From: Microbacterium binotii
Lineage (GTDB): Bacteria > Actinomycetota > Actinomycetes > Actinomycetales > Microbacteriaceae
Reading direction: 5' to 3'
Assembly: GCF_021398715.1 (NCBI RefSeq)
Contig: NZ_CP090347.1
Location: 186,001-250,000 of the forward strand
Length of the DNA stretch: 64,000 bases
Made by a program: the position numbers and the translations under genes. The notes below the pieces were generated by a model. It was not told where the DNA came from. It did not search any database and saw only the letters and a list, made by a program, of their open reading frames with translations. Of the stretch, positions 16,160-25,045 are shown piece by piece (position 1 is the first letter of the stretch; each line of letters begins with the position of its first letter).

Positions 16160-16969
16160 ATGCTCCTTCGCTCTGCCGCGTCCGCGATCACCCTGGCCGT
16201 CGCTCTGCTCGCCGTGCCCACGACCGCGGTCGCGGCGGAGCGCGCGGATGAGGCGTGCGCGGTGACCGGCGGCTCGTTGACGTGGGGCTTCAAGGAGTCG
16301 TTCCGCTCCTACATCTCCGGCACGATCGCGAAGGGATCGTGGGAGCCCGTCGACGGCGCGTTCTACGCGACGCCGGTCTTCAGCTGGCCGGCGACCGGCG
16401 GGAGCGTCGACCCTGTCACGGGCGAGGGTTCGGTGTCCTTCGGCGGCGGCGTCCGCTTCACCGGACACAACGGACTTCTCGACACCACGATCGCCCAGCC
16501 GACCCTCGTCATGGACTCCGCGGGCGGGCACCTCCTGCTCGACGTCAGCGGCCTCTCGATGGACGACGCGCTGGCCGGGGCGACCGACCAGGTGCACTCG
16601 GCCACGCAGGTCGACTTCGTCACGCTGGATCTCGCAGCCGTCGCGCCCACGATGACCGCCACCGGGATGTCCGCGGCGGAGGTGCCGACCGCCATCACCG
16701 CGGACGGGTACGCGCAGTTCGGGAACTACGAGACCGGGACGGCGTTCGACCCGATCTCGTACGACCTAGCGCTCGAATGCGCCGATCCCGAGCCCTCGCC
16801 CGCCGTGTCGCCCGAGCCGTCGCAGACCGCCGGGGCGTCGGAGCTCGTCGCCGAGGCGCCGATACCCGCCTGGGGGTGGGGCATCGGTGCCACTGTCGCC
16901 GTCGCCGCTGCTGCCGCGACCGTGATCATCGCCGTGCTCCGGCGCCGCGCGCGCGGAGGAAGGTCGTGA
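16160..16969 (+). CDS. Membrane-anchored HtaA-domain heme-binding protein
   Basis: Surface protein with one heme-transport-associated (HtaA) domain. The 269 residues have a signal peptide ending AVAA, then HtaA domain with GSLTWGFKESFRSYISG near its start and GSVSFGGGVRFTGHNGLLD in the middle, then a Pro/Ser linker and a C-terminal membrane span followed by RRRARGGRS. No sortase motif is seen, so it is anchored by the span. HtaA proteins pass heme to HmuT in Corynebacterium. The stop overlaps the hmuT start by 4 bp. Confidence 0.9.
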   Translation: MLLRSAASAITLAVALLAVPTTAVAAERADEACAVTGGSLTWGFKESFRSYISGTIAKGSWEPVDGAFYATPVFSWPATGGSVDPVTGEGSVSFGGGVRFTGHNGLLDTTIAQPTLVMDSAGGHLLLDVSGLSMDDALAGATDQVHSATQVDFVTLDLAAVAPTMTATGMSAAEVPTAITADGYAQFGNYETGTAFDPISYDLALECADPEPSPAVSPEPSQTAGASELVAEAPIPAWGWGIGATVAVAAAAATVIIAVLRRRARGGRS

Positions 16970-18069
16970 GACGCCGGCTGCTGGTCGTCGCGGTGGCGAC
17001 CGCCGTCGCGCTGCTGGCAGGTTGTGCGGCACACGGCCCGTCGGCGCCACCGACGAAGACCGGGTCGGCGGCCCAGCCGCGGCCCATCGCCGAGCTCGAC
17101 GTGCTCGAGGATCCGCGCTCGTACGAAGGCCCGTCGACGGCCGTCCTGCCCGATGCGGCGATCGTCCCGGTCGTCGACGGCCCCGCGCAATCTCTGCCGA
17201 CGACGGCGCTCTCCCATGATCTCGGCGGGGTGCGCGAGGTGACGGTCGCCGACACGTCCCGTGTCGTCGCGATGGATCTCGCCGGTTCGCTGGCGGCGAC
17301 GGTGTGGGGACTCGGCTTCGGCGGCTCCCTCGTCGGACGTGACGTGTCGACCGTTTTTCCGGGCGTCGAGGACCTGCCCGTCATCACGACGGGCGGGCAC
17401 ACGGTCAGCTCCGAGGCGGTCATCGCGCTTCGCCCCACCCTCGTCATCACGGACGGCTCGATCGGGCCGAGGGACGTGGTCGAACAGCTGAGGGATGTGG
17501 GCATCCCCGTCGTCTTCGTCGAGAACGAGGCGTCCTTCGCCGGGGCGCAGCAGCTGGCCCGTGACGTCGCAGCCGTGTTCGGCGCGCCCGCGGCGGGGGA
17601 GGCCCTCGCCGCGCGCATCGGCGCCGAGGTGGAGCGCACGCGGGCCGACATCGCCGCCGTCGCGCCCGTGAGCGATGCGGATCGGCTGCGCATGGTGTTC
17701 CTCTACCTGCGGGGAACGGCCGGCGTGTACTACCTCTTCGGCGAGGAGTCCGGCGCGGATGAGATCATCCGCGCGCTGGGCGGCGTGGACGTGGCCGGAG
17801 AGCTCGGATGGGACGGGATGCGGCCCCTCACCGACGAGGCGATGGTCGCGGCGAATCCCGACCTCATCCTGGTCATGTCCGGCGGCATCGAATCCGTCGG
17901 AGGCGTCGACGGACTTCTCGCGTCGAAGCCGGCGATCGCCATCACGACCGCCGGGGCCCACCGCCGCTTCGTCGACATGGCAGATGGCCAGATCCTCTCG
18001 TTCGGTCCGCGCTCGGCCGAGGTGCTCGAGGCGCTGGCGCGCGCCGTATACGCGCCGACCGCGTCGTGA
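16966..18069 (+). CDS. hmuT: Heme ABC transporter substrate-binding lipoprotein HmuT
   Basis: Lipoprotein receptor of a heme importer. The 367 residues have lipobox LLAGC (Cys20), an acidic linker and a class III binding fold. The pattern SRVVAMDLAGSLAATVWGLGFGGSLVGRD and ALGGVDVAGELGWDGMRPLTDEAM are typical of HmuT/BtuF-like heme binders. The GTG start overlaps the HtaA stop (GTGA). The order htaA-hmuT-U-V matches the known corynebacterial heme locus. Axial ligands cannot be assigned from sequence alone. Confidence 0.93.
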   Translation: MRRRLLVVAVATAVALLAGCAAHGPSAPPTKTGSAAQPRPIAELDVLEDPRSYEGPSTAVLPDAAIVPVVDGPAQSLPTTALSHDLGGVREVTVADTSRVVAMDLAGSLAATVWGLGFGGSLVGRDVSTVFPGVEDLPVITTGGHTVSSEAVIALRPTLVITDGSIGPRDVVEQLRDVGIPVVFVENEASFAGAQQLARDVAAVFGAPAAGEALAARIGAEVERTRADIAAVAPVSDADRLRMVFLYLRGTAGVYYLFGEESGADEIIRALGGVDVAGELGWDGMRPLTDEAMVAANPDLILVMSGGIESVGGVDGLLASKPAIAITTAGAHRRFVDMADGQILSFGPRSAEVLEALARAVYAPTAS

Positions 18070-19115
18070 GCGCGCGGGCGCTGCGGACCCGTCGGACGCT
18101 GGTGGGCGGCGCGGCCGCCCTCCTCCTGGTCGTCGGGGTGCTCCTGTCGGCGGGCGTCGGGCAGCTGCCCATTCCCGCATCCGAGGTCGTCGGATCCCTG
18201 CTGCGCGCGATCGGAATCGCGAACCCTTGGGCGCCGGGCGATCCGCTCGTCGAGCAGACCCTGTGGCAGATCCGCTTCCCCCGCGTCGTCATGTCGCTCC
18301 TGGTGGGTGCGCTGCTGGCTGTGGCCGGGGCCGTGATGCAGTCGATCTTCGGGAACCCGCTCGCCGAGCCGGGCGTCGTCGGCGTCTCCTCGGGAGCCGC
18401 CGTCGGCGCGGCGGCATCCATCACACTCGGCCTTGCGGCCTTCGGCGGCTGGACGACCGCGGTGTTCGCCTTCCTGGGCGGCCTCGCCGCGACGGGCATC
18501 GTCTACGCGACCGCGCGGGCCCAAGGGCGCACCGAGTCGGTCACGCTGATCCTCACCGGCATCGCCGTGAACGCGTTCGCGGGCGCGGCCCTGGCCGTGT
18601 TCATGTTCGTCGGGGACACCGCCTCTCGTGAGCAGATCGTCTTCTGGCAGCTCGGGTCCATGAACGGCTCGCGGTGGGACGAGGTCGCCGTCGTCGCCGG
18701 CGTCGGCGCGCTCTCCGCCGTCGGCGCGTTGGCGCTGGCGCGGAGGTACGACCTACTGGCGCTCGGAGAGCGGACGGCGGCACACCTCGGCGTACGGGTG
18801 GAGCTGCTGCGGATCGTCTCCATCGTCCTGGTGGCTTCCATGACCGGTGTCGCGGTGGCGTTCGTGGGGATCATCGCATTCGTCGGGCTGGTCGTCCCTC
18901 ACCTGGTACGGATGCTGCTGGGTCCCGCCAACCGTCCGCTGCTGGTCGCCTCGCTCCTCGGCGGTGCGGTGCTCCTCGTCTATGCCGACCTGCTGGCCCG
19001 CACGCTCGTGCCCGCGGCCGATCTGCCGATCGGCATCCTCACCTCGCTCATCGGAGGCCCGTTCTTCTACTGGCTCATCCGGCGCAGCCGCCGTCGCGGC
19101 GGAGGATGGGCATGA
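18066..19115 (+). CDS. hmuU: Heme ABC transporter permease HmuU
   Basis: FecCD-type membrane subunit that carries heme across the cytoplasmic membrane. The 349 residues contain about ten spans with family motifs RFPRVVMSLLVGALLAVAGAVMQ, GNPLAEPGVVGVSSGAA and the ATPase contact loop near AHLGVRVELLRI, plus FVGLVVPHLVRMLLGP. The GTG start overlaps the hmuT stop and the stop overlaps the hmuV start, so the three are coupled. Confidence 0.95.
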   Translation: MSARALRTRRTLVGGAAALLLVVGVLLSAGVGQLPIPASEVVGSLLRAIGIANPWAPGDPLVEQTLWQIRFPRVVMSLLVGALLAVAGAVMQSIFGNPLAEPGVVGVSSGAAVGAAASITLGLAAFGGWTTAVFAFLGGLAATGIVYATARAQGRTESVTLILTGIAVNAFAGAALAVFMFVGDTASREQIVFWQLGSMNGSRWDEVAVVAGVGALSAVGALALARRYDLLALGERTAAHLGVRVELLRIVSIVLVASMTGVAVAFVGIIAFVGLVVPHLVRMLLGPANRPLLVASLLGGAVLLVYADLLARTLVPAADLPIGILTSLIGGPFFYWLIRRSRRRGGGWA

Positions 19116-19882
19116 GCGCGTCGGCCATCCGTCTCGACGCGGTCGGTCTGCGCCTGGGCGGCGCCGAGATCCTGCGTGACATCAGCGTGGACATCGGGTT
19201 CGGCCGGGTCGTCGCGCTCGTGGGTCCCAACGGAGCGGGCAAGTCCAGTCTGATGGGGATCATGGCGGGGGACGTGCGTCCCGCCTCCGGCGAGGTGCTG
19301 CTGGGCGGGCGCCCCATCGGCGCTCTCCGACCTTCGGAGCTCGCGCGGATGCGGTCCGTGCTGCTGCAGGAGAACCGCGTCGCCTTCGCGTTCACCGCGC
19401 ACGACGTTGTGGAGATGGGCCGCGCCCCCTGGCAGGGGGAGGGCTCCGGCGACGTCGCGATCGCCGAGGCCATGGCGGCCGCGGACGTCGCGCGTCTCGC
19501 CGAGCGGACCTACGCATCGCTCTCGGGGGGCGAGAAGGCTCGTGTCTCGCTCGCGCGGGTGCTCGCGCAGGAGACGCCCGTGGTGCTGCTCGACGAGCCG
19601 ACGGCGGCGCTGGATCTCCGGCATCAGGAGGACGTCCTCCGGATCGCCCGCCGGCTCGCCGCCGCCGGTCGCGCGGTCGTGGTCGTGCTCCACGACCTCT
19701 CGCTGGCCGCCGCATACGCGGACGAGGTGGCGATGGTCGCCGACGGAGCGCTCGCCGCTTTCGGCATCCCTGCCGACGTGATCACGGCCGATCGTGTCGA
19801 GTCCGTGTACGCCACACCCGTCCGGATTCTCACCGACCCCGATACGGGCCGGCCGATCATCTTGCCGCGCCGGTCCGCGTAA
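19112..19882 (+). CDS. hmuV: Heme ABC transporter ATP-binding protein HmuV
   Basis: ATPase of the heme importer. The 256 residues show Walker A GPNGAGKSS, Q-loop LQENR, signature LSGGEKARVSLARVL, Walker B VVLLDEPTAALD and H-loop VLHDLSLAA. The ATG at 19112 is preferred over one two codons upstream because GGAGG lies six bases before it and the start overlaps the hmuU stop (ATGA). The C-terminal ATPVRILTDPDTGRP is typical of HmuV. Confidence 0.95.
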   Translation: MSASAIRLDAVGLRLGGAEILRDISVDIGFGRVVALVGPNGAGKSSLMGIMAGDVRPASGEVLLGGRPIGALRPSELARMRSVLLQENRVAFAFTAHDVVEMGRAPWQGEGSGDVAIAEAMAAADVARLAERTYASLSGGEKARVSLARVLAQETPVVLLDEPTAALDLRHQEDVLRIARRLAAAGRAVVVVLHDLSLAAAYADEVAMVADGALAAFGIPADVITADRVESVYATPVRILTDPDTGRPIILPRRSA

Positions 19883-19910
19883 CGAGCGCATATCGAATTC
19901 CCAGATTCGA

Positions 19911-19929
19911 GTTTGGTAAGGCTAAGCTA
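19911..19929. promoter_or_regulatory. DtxR/IdeR-type iron box upstream of the large HtaA surface protein
   Basis: TTTGGTAAGGCTAAGCTAA matches 17 of 19 positions of the DtxR consensus, counting the W position. It lies 63 bp before the GTG of the large surface protein, so this gene has its own iron-controlled promoter separate from the htaA-hmuTUV operon. Confidence 0.85.
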
Positions 19930-19992
19930 ACCCAAGATCGCAGATCGAACGACAGTCGCGATCATCGACCCGCCTTCCGCAAGGAGTTACCC

Positions 19993-22560
19993 GTGCACAG
20001 ATCACCTCGAGCGTCGCTGCGGCGCCTGCTCGCGAGCGCGGTGGCGACCGCGCTCGTCGCCTCCGCCGCCGTCTTCGGCGCCGCCGTCCCCGCCCAGGCC
20101 GCCAGCTACACCCTTTCGGCGACGGCAGCCGTCGACCCCGCCGCCTCCGTCAGCGTCTCCGTCACGGGCGGCGGCTACGGCAGTGTCCCGCTCCTGCCCG
20201 GCCAGTCGCAGCGTTCGCTGTACATCGCGCTCATCCCCGCCGACACGGATCTCGGCAGCATCCAGCTCGGCGGCAGCATTCCCGCCGCAGCGGTCTACCC
20301 GGACGACTCCGGCGCCATCTCCGGCTCGCTCGAGCAGTCGGCCGCGACGTTGGACCGCACGAAGTCCTACGACGTGATCGCATGGCCGTCCCGTTCGAAC
20401 CCCAGCGAGAGCAACCTCTACGCGCGCACCGGCGTAGCGATCGACTGGGCGGCGTTGTTCCCCGCGACGTCGACGACCACCACGCTCGCAGCCTCCCCGG
20501 CATCCGCCGTGGCCGGAACCGAGGTCGTGCTGACGGCGGCCGTCGCGCCCGCCGCGGCGGGATCGGTCGAGTTCTTCGACGGGGCCGCATCCCTCGGCAC
20601 TGCGCCCGTGGATGCCGGGACGGCCGTCCTGCGCACCTCTTCGCTGAGCGTCGCCGACCACACCCTGAAGGCTGCCTTCACGCCCGCCGACACGTCGGCA
20701 TACGCGGCGTCGACCTCGACCGCGACCACGGTGTCGATCACCGCGCCCCCGTCCGAGCCGGTGTTCACCCCGGTGCTCTCGGTGTTCCTCGCCGACGGGA
20801 CCACGCCGTACACCGGACAGCCCGTGTACAGCGACGATGTCCTCGTGGTCCGCGGCTCCGGCTTCGACCCCGCGTCCAACGTCGGCGGGCGCGGGGTGCC
20901 GATCCCCAACACTCTCCCTCAGGGCACCTACGTCGTCTTCGGCTCGTTCCTCGACACCTGGCGCCCCTCTCAGGCGGCGCCCTCGTCGGCGCGCAAGGTG
21001 GTCTCTCAGCTGTGGGCTCTGACCGCCGACACCGTCTCGAAGGTGCCCGTCGCCTATCAGAGCGCAGTCCGCCAGCAGTGGACGGAGCTGGCGACCGATG
21101 GCACGTTCACGGCGAACCTCGTCGCGAAGGATGCGGCCAGCGCCCTCTCCGGTGGGCGCTGGGGTGTGTACACCTACGGTGCCGGCGGTGTCGTGAACGC
21201 GCAGCAGGAGCTGTCCGTTCCGGTCAACTACGTCGGCGATCGGGTTGAGCCCGAGCCCGAGCCGGAGGGCGATCCCGCCGTCACGGTGACGCCGAACACT
21301 CCACTGGACCCCTCAGCCGAGAATGTGCTCACGGTCAGCGGGACCGGCTTCGTCGGAGCCGGCGCGGCGAACGGCGCCTATGTCCTGTTCGGCGAGGCAT
21401 CCGTCTGGAGCGGCGGGGCGCCGCTGCCGTCCGCGGGGTGGATCGCCCAGGCGTGGGTGCCGTCTTCGGTCATCGTCGACGGCGCGTTCTCGGTGCAGCT
21501 GACGGTGCCTGCAGGGGTCCTCGACCCGTCGAAGAGCTACCAGGTCGCGACCTCCGCGGCGCACGGCCTGTCGATCACGGACCGCTCGCTCGACACCTTC
21601 ACGCCGGTCGCGGTCGCCGCACCCCTCGCCCCCTTCGTCGGCTTCCCGGTCGGCGCGAGCGCGCAGCAGGGCGGCGTCCTCACGATCACCGGAGGCGGCT
21701 TCCAGCCCGGTGACGCCGTGACCGCCGTCGCTCACTCAGAGCCGGTGACCATCGGCACGGTGCCGGCGAGCGGCAGCGGTACCGTCACGTTCAGTTGGAA
21801 CGTCCCCGCGGACTTCCCGACGGGCGCGCACACGGTCGAGCTCAGCGTGGACGGCGCGGTCGTCGCATCCGCTCCCTTCTCCGTCACCGCCGCGGCCGTC
21901 GTTCCTGCCGTCGAGCAGGTCGCGGCGCCCGTGTGCGTCGCACGCGCCGTATCGGGCGCGAGCATCGACTGGGGGGTCAAGGCATCGTTCCGCTCCTACG
22001 TCACCGGCTCTGTCGCGAACGGGTCGATCGACGGTGGCTGGGGATCGGGTTCGGGCGCGTTCAACACCGAGGCCGACCGCGGGCGGGTGAGCTTCGGCGG
22101 ATCCGTGCACTACACGGGGCACAGCGGCGCGCTCGACATGACGCTGTCCAACCCCCGCATCCAGATCAACAGCGCGAGCTCCGCATCGCTCATCCTGAAC
22201 GTGCAGTCGAAGGGCTTCAACGGCTCGCCCGACACGAACGCCTCGGGCATCGTCTTCGCGACGCTGTCCCTGCCTCAGGCCCAGGAGACGGCGAACCGCG
22301 TGACGTTCTCCGGGGCGTCGGCGACGCTCACCTCGGCGGGCGCGCAGGCCTTCGCCGGCTTCTACGAGGCGGGCACGGCGCTGGACGCCGTCACCTTCTC
22401 GCTGCCGCTCGGCGCCGAGGTGCCGTGTGACGCCGCGACAGACAACGCGCTCGCGTCCACCGGCAACGCGGCTCCGACGGGCGCCCTGTGGCTCGGCATC
22501 GGCGTCATCGCCTTCGGCGGGATGCTGCTGATCGCCGTGCGACGCCGTCAGCGAGCCTGA
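19993..22560 (+). CDS. Large HtaA/Ig-like cell-surface heme-binding protein
   Basis: An 855-residue secreted protein. It has a signal peptide (cleavage after PAQA, ~residue 36); a beta-rich N-terminal domain; an Ig-like repeat of the Big_3 type (~155-250); two related modules with SGxGF...YVxFG patterns (~258-415 and ~425-535); an Ig/IPT-like module (~540-630); an HtaA domain (~645-800, with ASIDWGVKASFRSYVTG); and a LASTG sortase-like motif near residue 820 followed by a membrane span and RRRQRA. It probably captures heme at the wall and passes it to HmuT. The GTG start follows AAGGAGTTACCC. Confidence 0.9.
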   Translation: MHRSPRASLRRLLASAVATALVASAAVFGAAVPAQAASYTLSATAAVDPAASVSVSVTGGGYGSVPLLPGQSQRSLYIALIPADTDLGSIQLGGSIPAAAVYPDDSGAISGSLEQSAATLDRTKSYDVIAWPSRSNPSESNLYARTGVAIDWAALFPATSTTTTLAASPASAVAGTEVVLTAAVAPAAAGSVEFFDGAASLGTAPVDAGTAVLRTSSLSVADHTLKAAFTPADTSAYAASTSTATTVSITAPPSEPVFTPVLSVFLADGTTPYTGQPVYSDDVLVVRGSGFDPASNVGGRGVPIPNTLPQGTYVVFGSFLDTWRPSQAAPSSARKVVSQLWALTADTVSKVPVAYQSAVRQQWTELATDGTFTANLVAKDAASALSGGRWGVYTYGAGGVVNAQQELSVPVNYVGDRVEPEPEPEGDPAVTVTPNTPLDPSAENVLTVSGTGFVGAGAANGAYVLFGEASVWSGGAPLPSAGWIAQAWVPSSVIVDGAFSVQLTVPAGVLDPSKSYQVATSAAHGLSITDRSLDTFTPVAVAAPLAPFVGFPVGASAQQGGVLTITGGGFQPGDAVTAVAHSEPVTIGTVPASGSGTVTFSWNVPADFPTGAHTVELSVDGAVVASAPFSVTAAAVVPAVEQVAAPVCVARAVSGASIDWGVKASFRSYVTGSVANGSIDGGWGSGSGAFNTEADRGRVSFGGSVHYTGHSGALDMTLSNPRIQINSASSASLILNVQSKGFNGSPDTNASGIVFATLSLPQAQETANRVTFSGASATLTSAGAQAFAGFYEAGTALDAVTFSLPLGAEVPCDAATDNALASTGNAAPTGALWLGIGVIAFGGMLLIAVRRRQRA

Positions 22561-22566
22561 CAGACT

Positions 22567-22635
22567 CGACGCCCCGCGAACGGCTTCCGCGGGGCGTCGA
22601 AACCCGAAGCGCCGGTCCTGGGGGCCGGCGCTTCG
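22567..22635 (+). terminator. Tandem hairpin terminator after the surface protein
   Basis: Two perfect stems in series: CGACGCCCCGCG 22567-22578 with 22588-22599, and CGAAGCGCCGG 22605-22615 with 22625-22635. They begin 7 bp past the stop of the surface-protein gene. T-runs are short, as is common in high-GC actinobacteria. Confidence 0.75.
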
Positions 22636-22764
22636 GTGTGCCGCCGGGCACCGTCACTCGTGCAGGATGACCCGGGAGCGGTTGTGGCCCTGCTCGCCGG
22701 CCCGCGACCTCGAGACGGCGCGGAGCGGCCCGTCCGTGTGTGCAGCGGATGAGACAATGGACCC

Positions 22765-23115
22765 ATGGCCCCCGAGCCGCAGGACCCCCAGACCCCCCGC
22801 ACGGTCACCGATGAACACGTCGAGACCCTGCGGGTGCGTCGCGCGCCCAAGTACGGCGTCTTCCTCGTTCTGGGTGCAGCCGTGGGTGTGCTCGTCGCGA
22901 TGATCCTGACCTTCGTGTTCCACGGCACCGAGGAGCCGAGCGCAGCGGGCGTGCAGTACACCCAGATGCAGGTGTTCGGCTTCCTCGCCCTCGTCTGCGC
23001 CGTCGTCGGCCTCACTGTCGGCGGAGTCATCGCCCTCCTCTTCGACCGGGCGATGGCGCGACGCGCCCGCGACGTCTCGGTCGAGGTGGCCCACGTCCGC
23101 CGCGACGAGGACTGA
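22765..23115 (+). CDS. Conserved actinobacterial two-span membrane protein
   Basis: A 116-residue membrane protein with a cytoplasmic N-terminus, a span at about residues 30-50, a short extracellular loop (HGTEEPSAAGVQYTQ), a second span at about 68-92 and an acidic/basic tail. Similar small proteins next to purM-purF are common in Actinobacteria and are sometimes named after potassium transport, but no functional motif supports that. GACAAT ends six bases before the ATG, indicating a leaderless mRNA. Confidence 0.8.
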   Translation: MAPEPQDPQTPRTVTDEHVETLRVRRAPKYGVFLVLGAAVGVLVAMILTFVFHGTEEPSAAGVQYTQMQVFGFLALVCAVVGLTVGGVIALLFDRAMARRARDVSVEVAHVRRDED

Positions 23116-23117
23116 GC

Positions 23118-23708
23118 TCAGGCCAGTTCCGCGATGATCGGGTGGATCGCCGCGTCGAAGGCCACCACATCCCCGCGCAGCCCGTCGGTCACGGCGATCG
23201 TGAGGGAACCGATCCACCAGAGCCCGCGCTGGGCGAGCGGCAGCACCTGCACGTTCAGCTCGAACGAGTGCGCGCGCCTGCCCACCTCGCGCTCGTGCAC
23301 GGCGATCGCGCTCGCGTACGCGCGGTAGGACGAGCCGCGCACGCGATCGGTGTGGACCGCGCTTGCGGACCGCGCGAAGGCGAGCGCCGCGCCCGCATGC
23401 GGGACGATCGCCGCGCGCAGCTCGTCGGCGCCGTCGGCGGGGAGCGCGAGCAGCGTGTCCATGCCCGCGACGAGCTCCAGCGGCACCTCGGAAGGGTGCG
23501 CGAGCGGCTCGACGGTCATCGCCCACAGTGCCCGCCACTGCCTCTCCAGCACCGCATCCGCCGGGGGCGCGTCGGTGGGAACGCCACGCAGCCCTGGCAG
23601 TTCCTCGGGGCTGCGGATGCCGAGCATCTGCCGTAGGTAGAGCGCGGCGAGCACGCTCGGCCCCGCGTCTTCGCGGACCACCCATTGCGGCCTCTCGGCG
23701 CTCGGCAT
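23118..23708 (-). CDS. Conserved actinobacterial protein, function unknown
   Basis: A 196-residue protein starting MPSAERPQWVVREDAGPSVLAALYLRQ. It is rich in helices, with a tryptophan-containing centre (RQWRALWAMTVEP) and a hydrophobic C-terminal half (LAQRGLWWIGSLTIAVTDGLRGD). No signal peptide, span or catalytic motif is evident. It converges on the two-span membrane gene with a 2-bp gap. A perfect TACAAT -10 box ends six bases before the ATG at 23708, so the gene is probably leaderless. Genes of this type often neighbour purM. Confidence 0.8.
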   Translation of the reverse strand: MPSAERPQWVVREDAGPSVLAALYLRQMLGIRSPEELPGLRGVPTDAPPADAVLERQWRALWAMTVEPLAHPSEVPLELVAGMDTLLALPADGADELRAAIVPHAGAALAFARSASAVHTDRVRGSSYRAYASAIAVHEREVGRRAHSFELNVQVLPLAQRGLWWIGSLTIAVTDGLRGDVVAFDAAIHPIIAELA

Positions 23709-23920
23709 GCCGACATTGTAGGGGCCGCCCGCCCCTCGCCGGGTGCGTTGCGCCCAGGCGCGCATCTCACCGGTATCCGTGCGACGACGTGTGCACGACC
23801 GATCGCACCTCGGTCGGCTCATGCGACTCGTGCGTACACGTGCGCCCCACCGATCGTGCAGATGTCGCACCGCTCTCCCGCGGCGGAGCGACGGTGCGTT
23901 CGTCCGGGTAGGCTGAGGGG

Positions 23921-25039
23921 GTGGCTCCCGATCCCTATGCCGCCGCGGGTGTAGACACCGCCGCGGGTGATCTGGCCGTCGAACTCATGAAGTCGGCCGT
24001 GCGTCGCACTCAGGGCCCCGAGGTCCTGGGTGGCGTCGGCGGATTCGCAGGGCTGTTCGACGCCTCCGCTCTTCTCGGCTACCGCCGGCCGCTGCTGGCC
24101 TCCAGCACCGACGGCGTGGGCACCAAGGTCGCCATCGCGCAGGCGATCGACAAGCACGACACGATCGGTCAGGATCTGGTCGGCATGGTCGTCGACGACA
24201 TCGTCGTGGTCGGCGCCAAGCCGCTCTTCATGACGGACTACATCGCGTGCGGCAGGGTCGTCCCCGAGCGCATCGCCGCCATCGTGCGCGGCATCGCCGA
24301 GGGCTGCGAGGCCACCGGAACGGCGCTCGTGGGCGGCGAGACGGCCGAGCACCCCGGGCTCCTCGGGGTCGCGGACTACGACGTCGCGGGTGCCGCGACC
24401 GGCGTGGTCGAGGCCGACCGTGTGCTGGGCGCCGATCGCGTCCGCCCCGGCGACGCCGTGATCGCCCTGGCCTCGAGCGGACTCCACGCCAACGGCTACT
24501 CGCTCGTGCGTCACATCGTCGCTCGCGCGGGCGTGCAGTACGGCGACCACGCGGCGGACTTCGGCCGCACGTGGGGAGAGGCCCTCCTCGAGCCCACCCG
24601 GCTCTACACGACGCCGATCCTCGCGCTCATCGACGAGCTCGGCGCCGACGTGCACAGCCTCAGCCACGTGACCGGCGGCGGCATCGGTGCGAACCTCGCC
24701 CGCGTGCTCGCGCCCGGAAGCTGGGTCGAGGTCGACCGCTCCACGTGGTCGCCTGCTCCGGTGTTCCGCGTCCTCGCCGATCTCGGCGACCTGGAGCTCG
24801 AGGCCACCGAGGGCACGTGGAACCTGGGCATCGGATTCTTCGCGGTCATCTCCGCCGAGCGCGTGGATGCGGCCGCATCCGTCCTCGCCCGGTACGGCAT
24901 CGATGCGTGGCAGGTCGGCGTCGTGGGCGAGGGAGCCCGGGCCGACGGTGAATGGATCGAAGGCGCCAAGGGCGTCGACGGCGGTGCCGTGCGCCTGGTG
25001 GGCGCTTACGGCGACAGCACGCGAGACGGAGCGAAGTAA
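23921..25039 (+). CDS. purM: Phosphoribosylformylglycinamidine cyclo-ligase
   Basis: AIR synthetase, fifth step of purine synthesis: ATP-dependent ring closure of FGAM to AIR. The 372 residues carry the family pattern YAAAGVDTAAGDLAVE, the glycine-rich STDGVGTKVAIA, DLVGMVVDDIVVVGAKP, ALVGGETAEHPG, ASSGLHANGYSLVR and HVTGGGIGANLARVL. The GTG start is six bases after TAGGCT, so the mRNA is probably leaderless. purF follows after six bases; the order purM-purF is the reverse of the commoner purF-purM. Confidence 0.97.
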   Translation: MAPDPYAAAGVDTAAGDLAVELMKSAVRRTQGPEVLGGVGGFAGLFDASALLGYRRPLLASSTDGVGTKVAIAQAIDKHDTIGQDLVGMVVDDIVVVGAKPLFMTDYIACGRVVPERIAAIVRGIAEGCEATGTALVGGETAEHPGLLGVADYDVAGAATGVVEADRVLGADRVRPGDAVIALASSGLHANGYSLVRHIVARAGVQYGDHAADFGRTWGEALLEPTRLYTTPILALIDELGADVHSLSHVTGGGIGANLARVLAPGSWVEVDRSTWSPAPVFRVLADLGDLELEATEGTWNLGIGFFAVISAERVDAAASVLARYGIDAWQVGVVGEGARADGEWIEGAKGVDGGAVRLVGAYGDSTRDGAK

Positions 25040-25045
25040 CACCTC

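Noticed and set aside
23792-23860. Imperfect inverted repeat TGCACGACCGAT / ACCGATCGTGCA upstream of purM
   Set aside because: 10 of 12 matches with a 45-bp gap in a CG-rich spacer is weak; it could be chance, so not listed as an operator.
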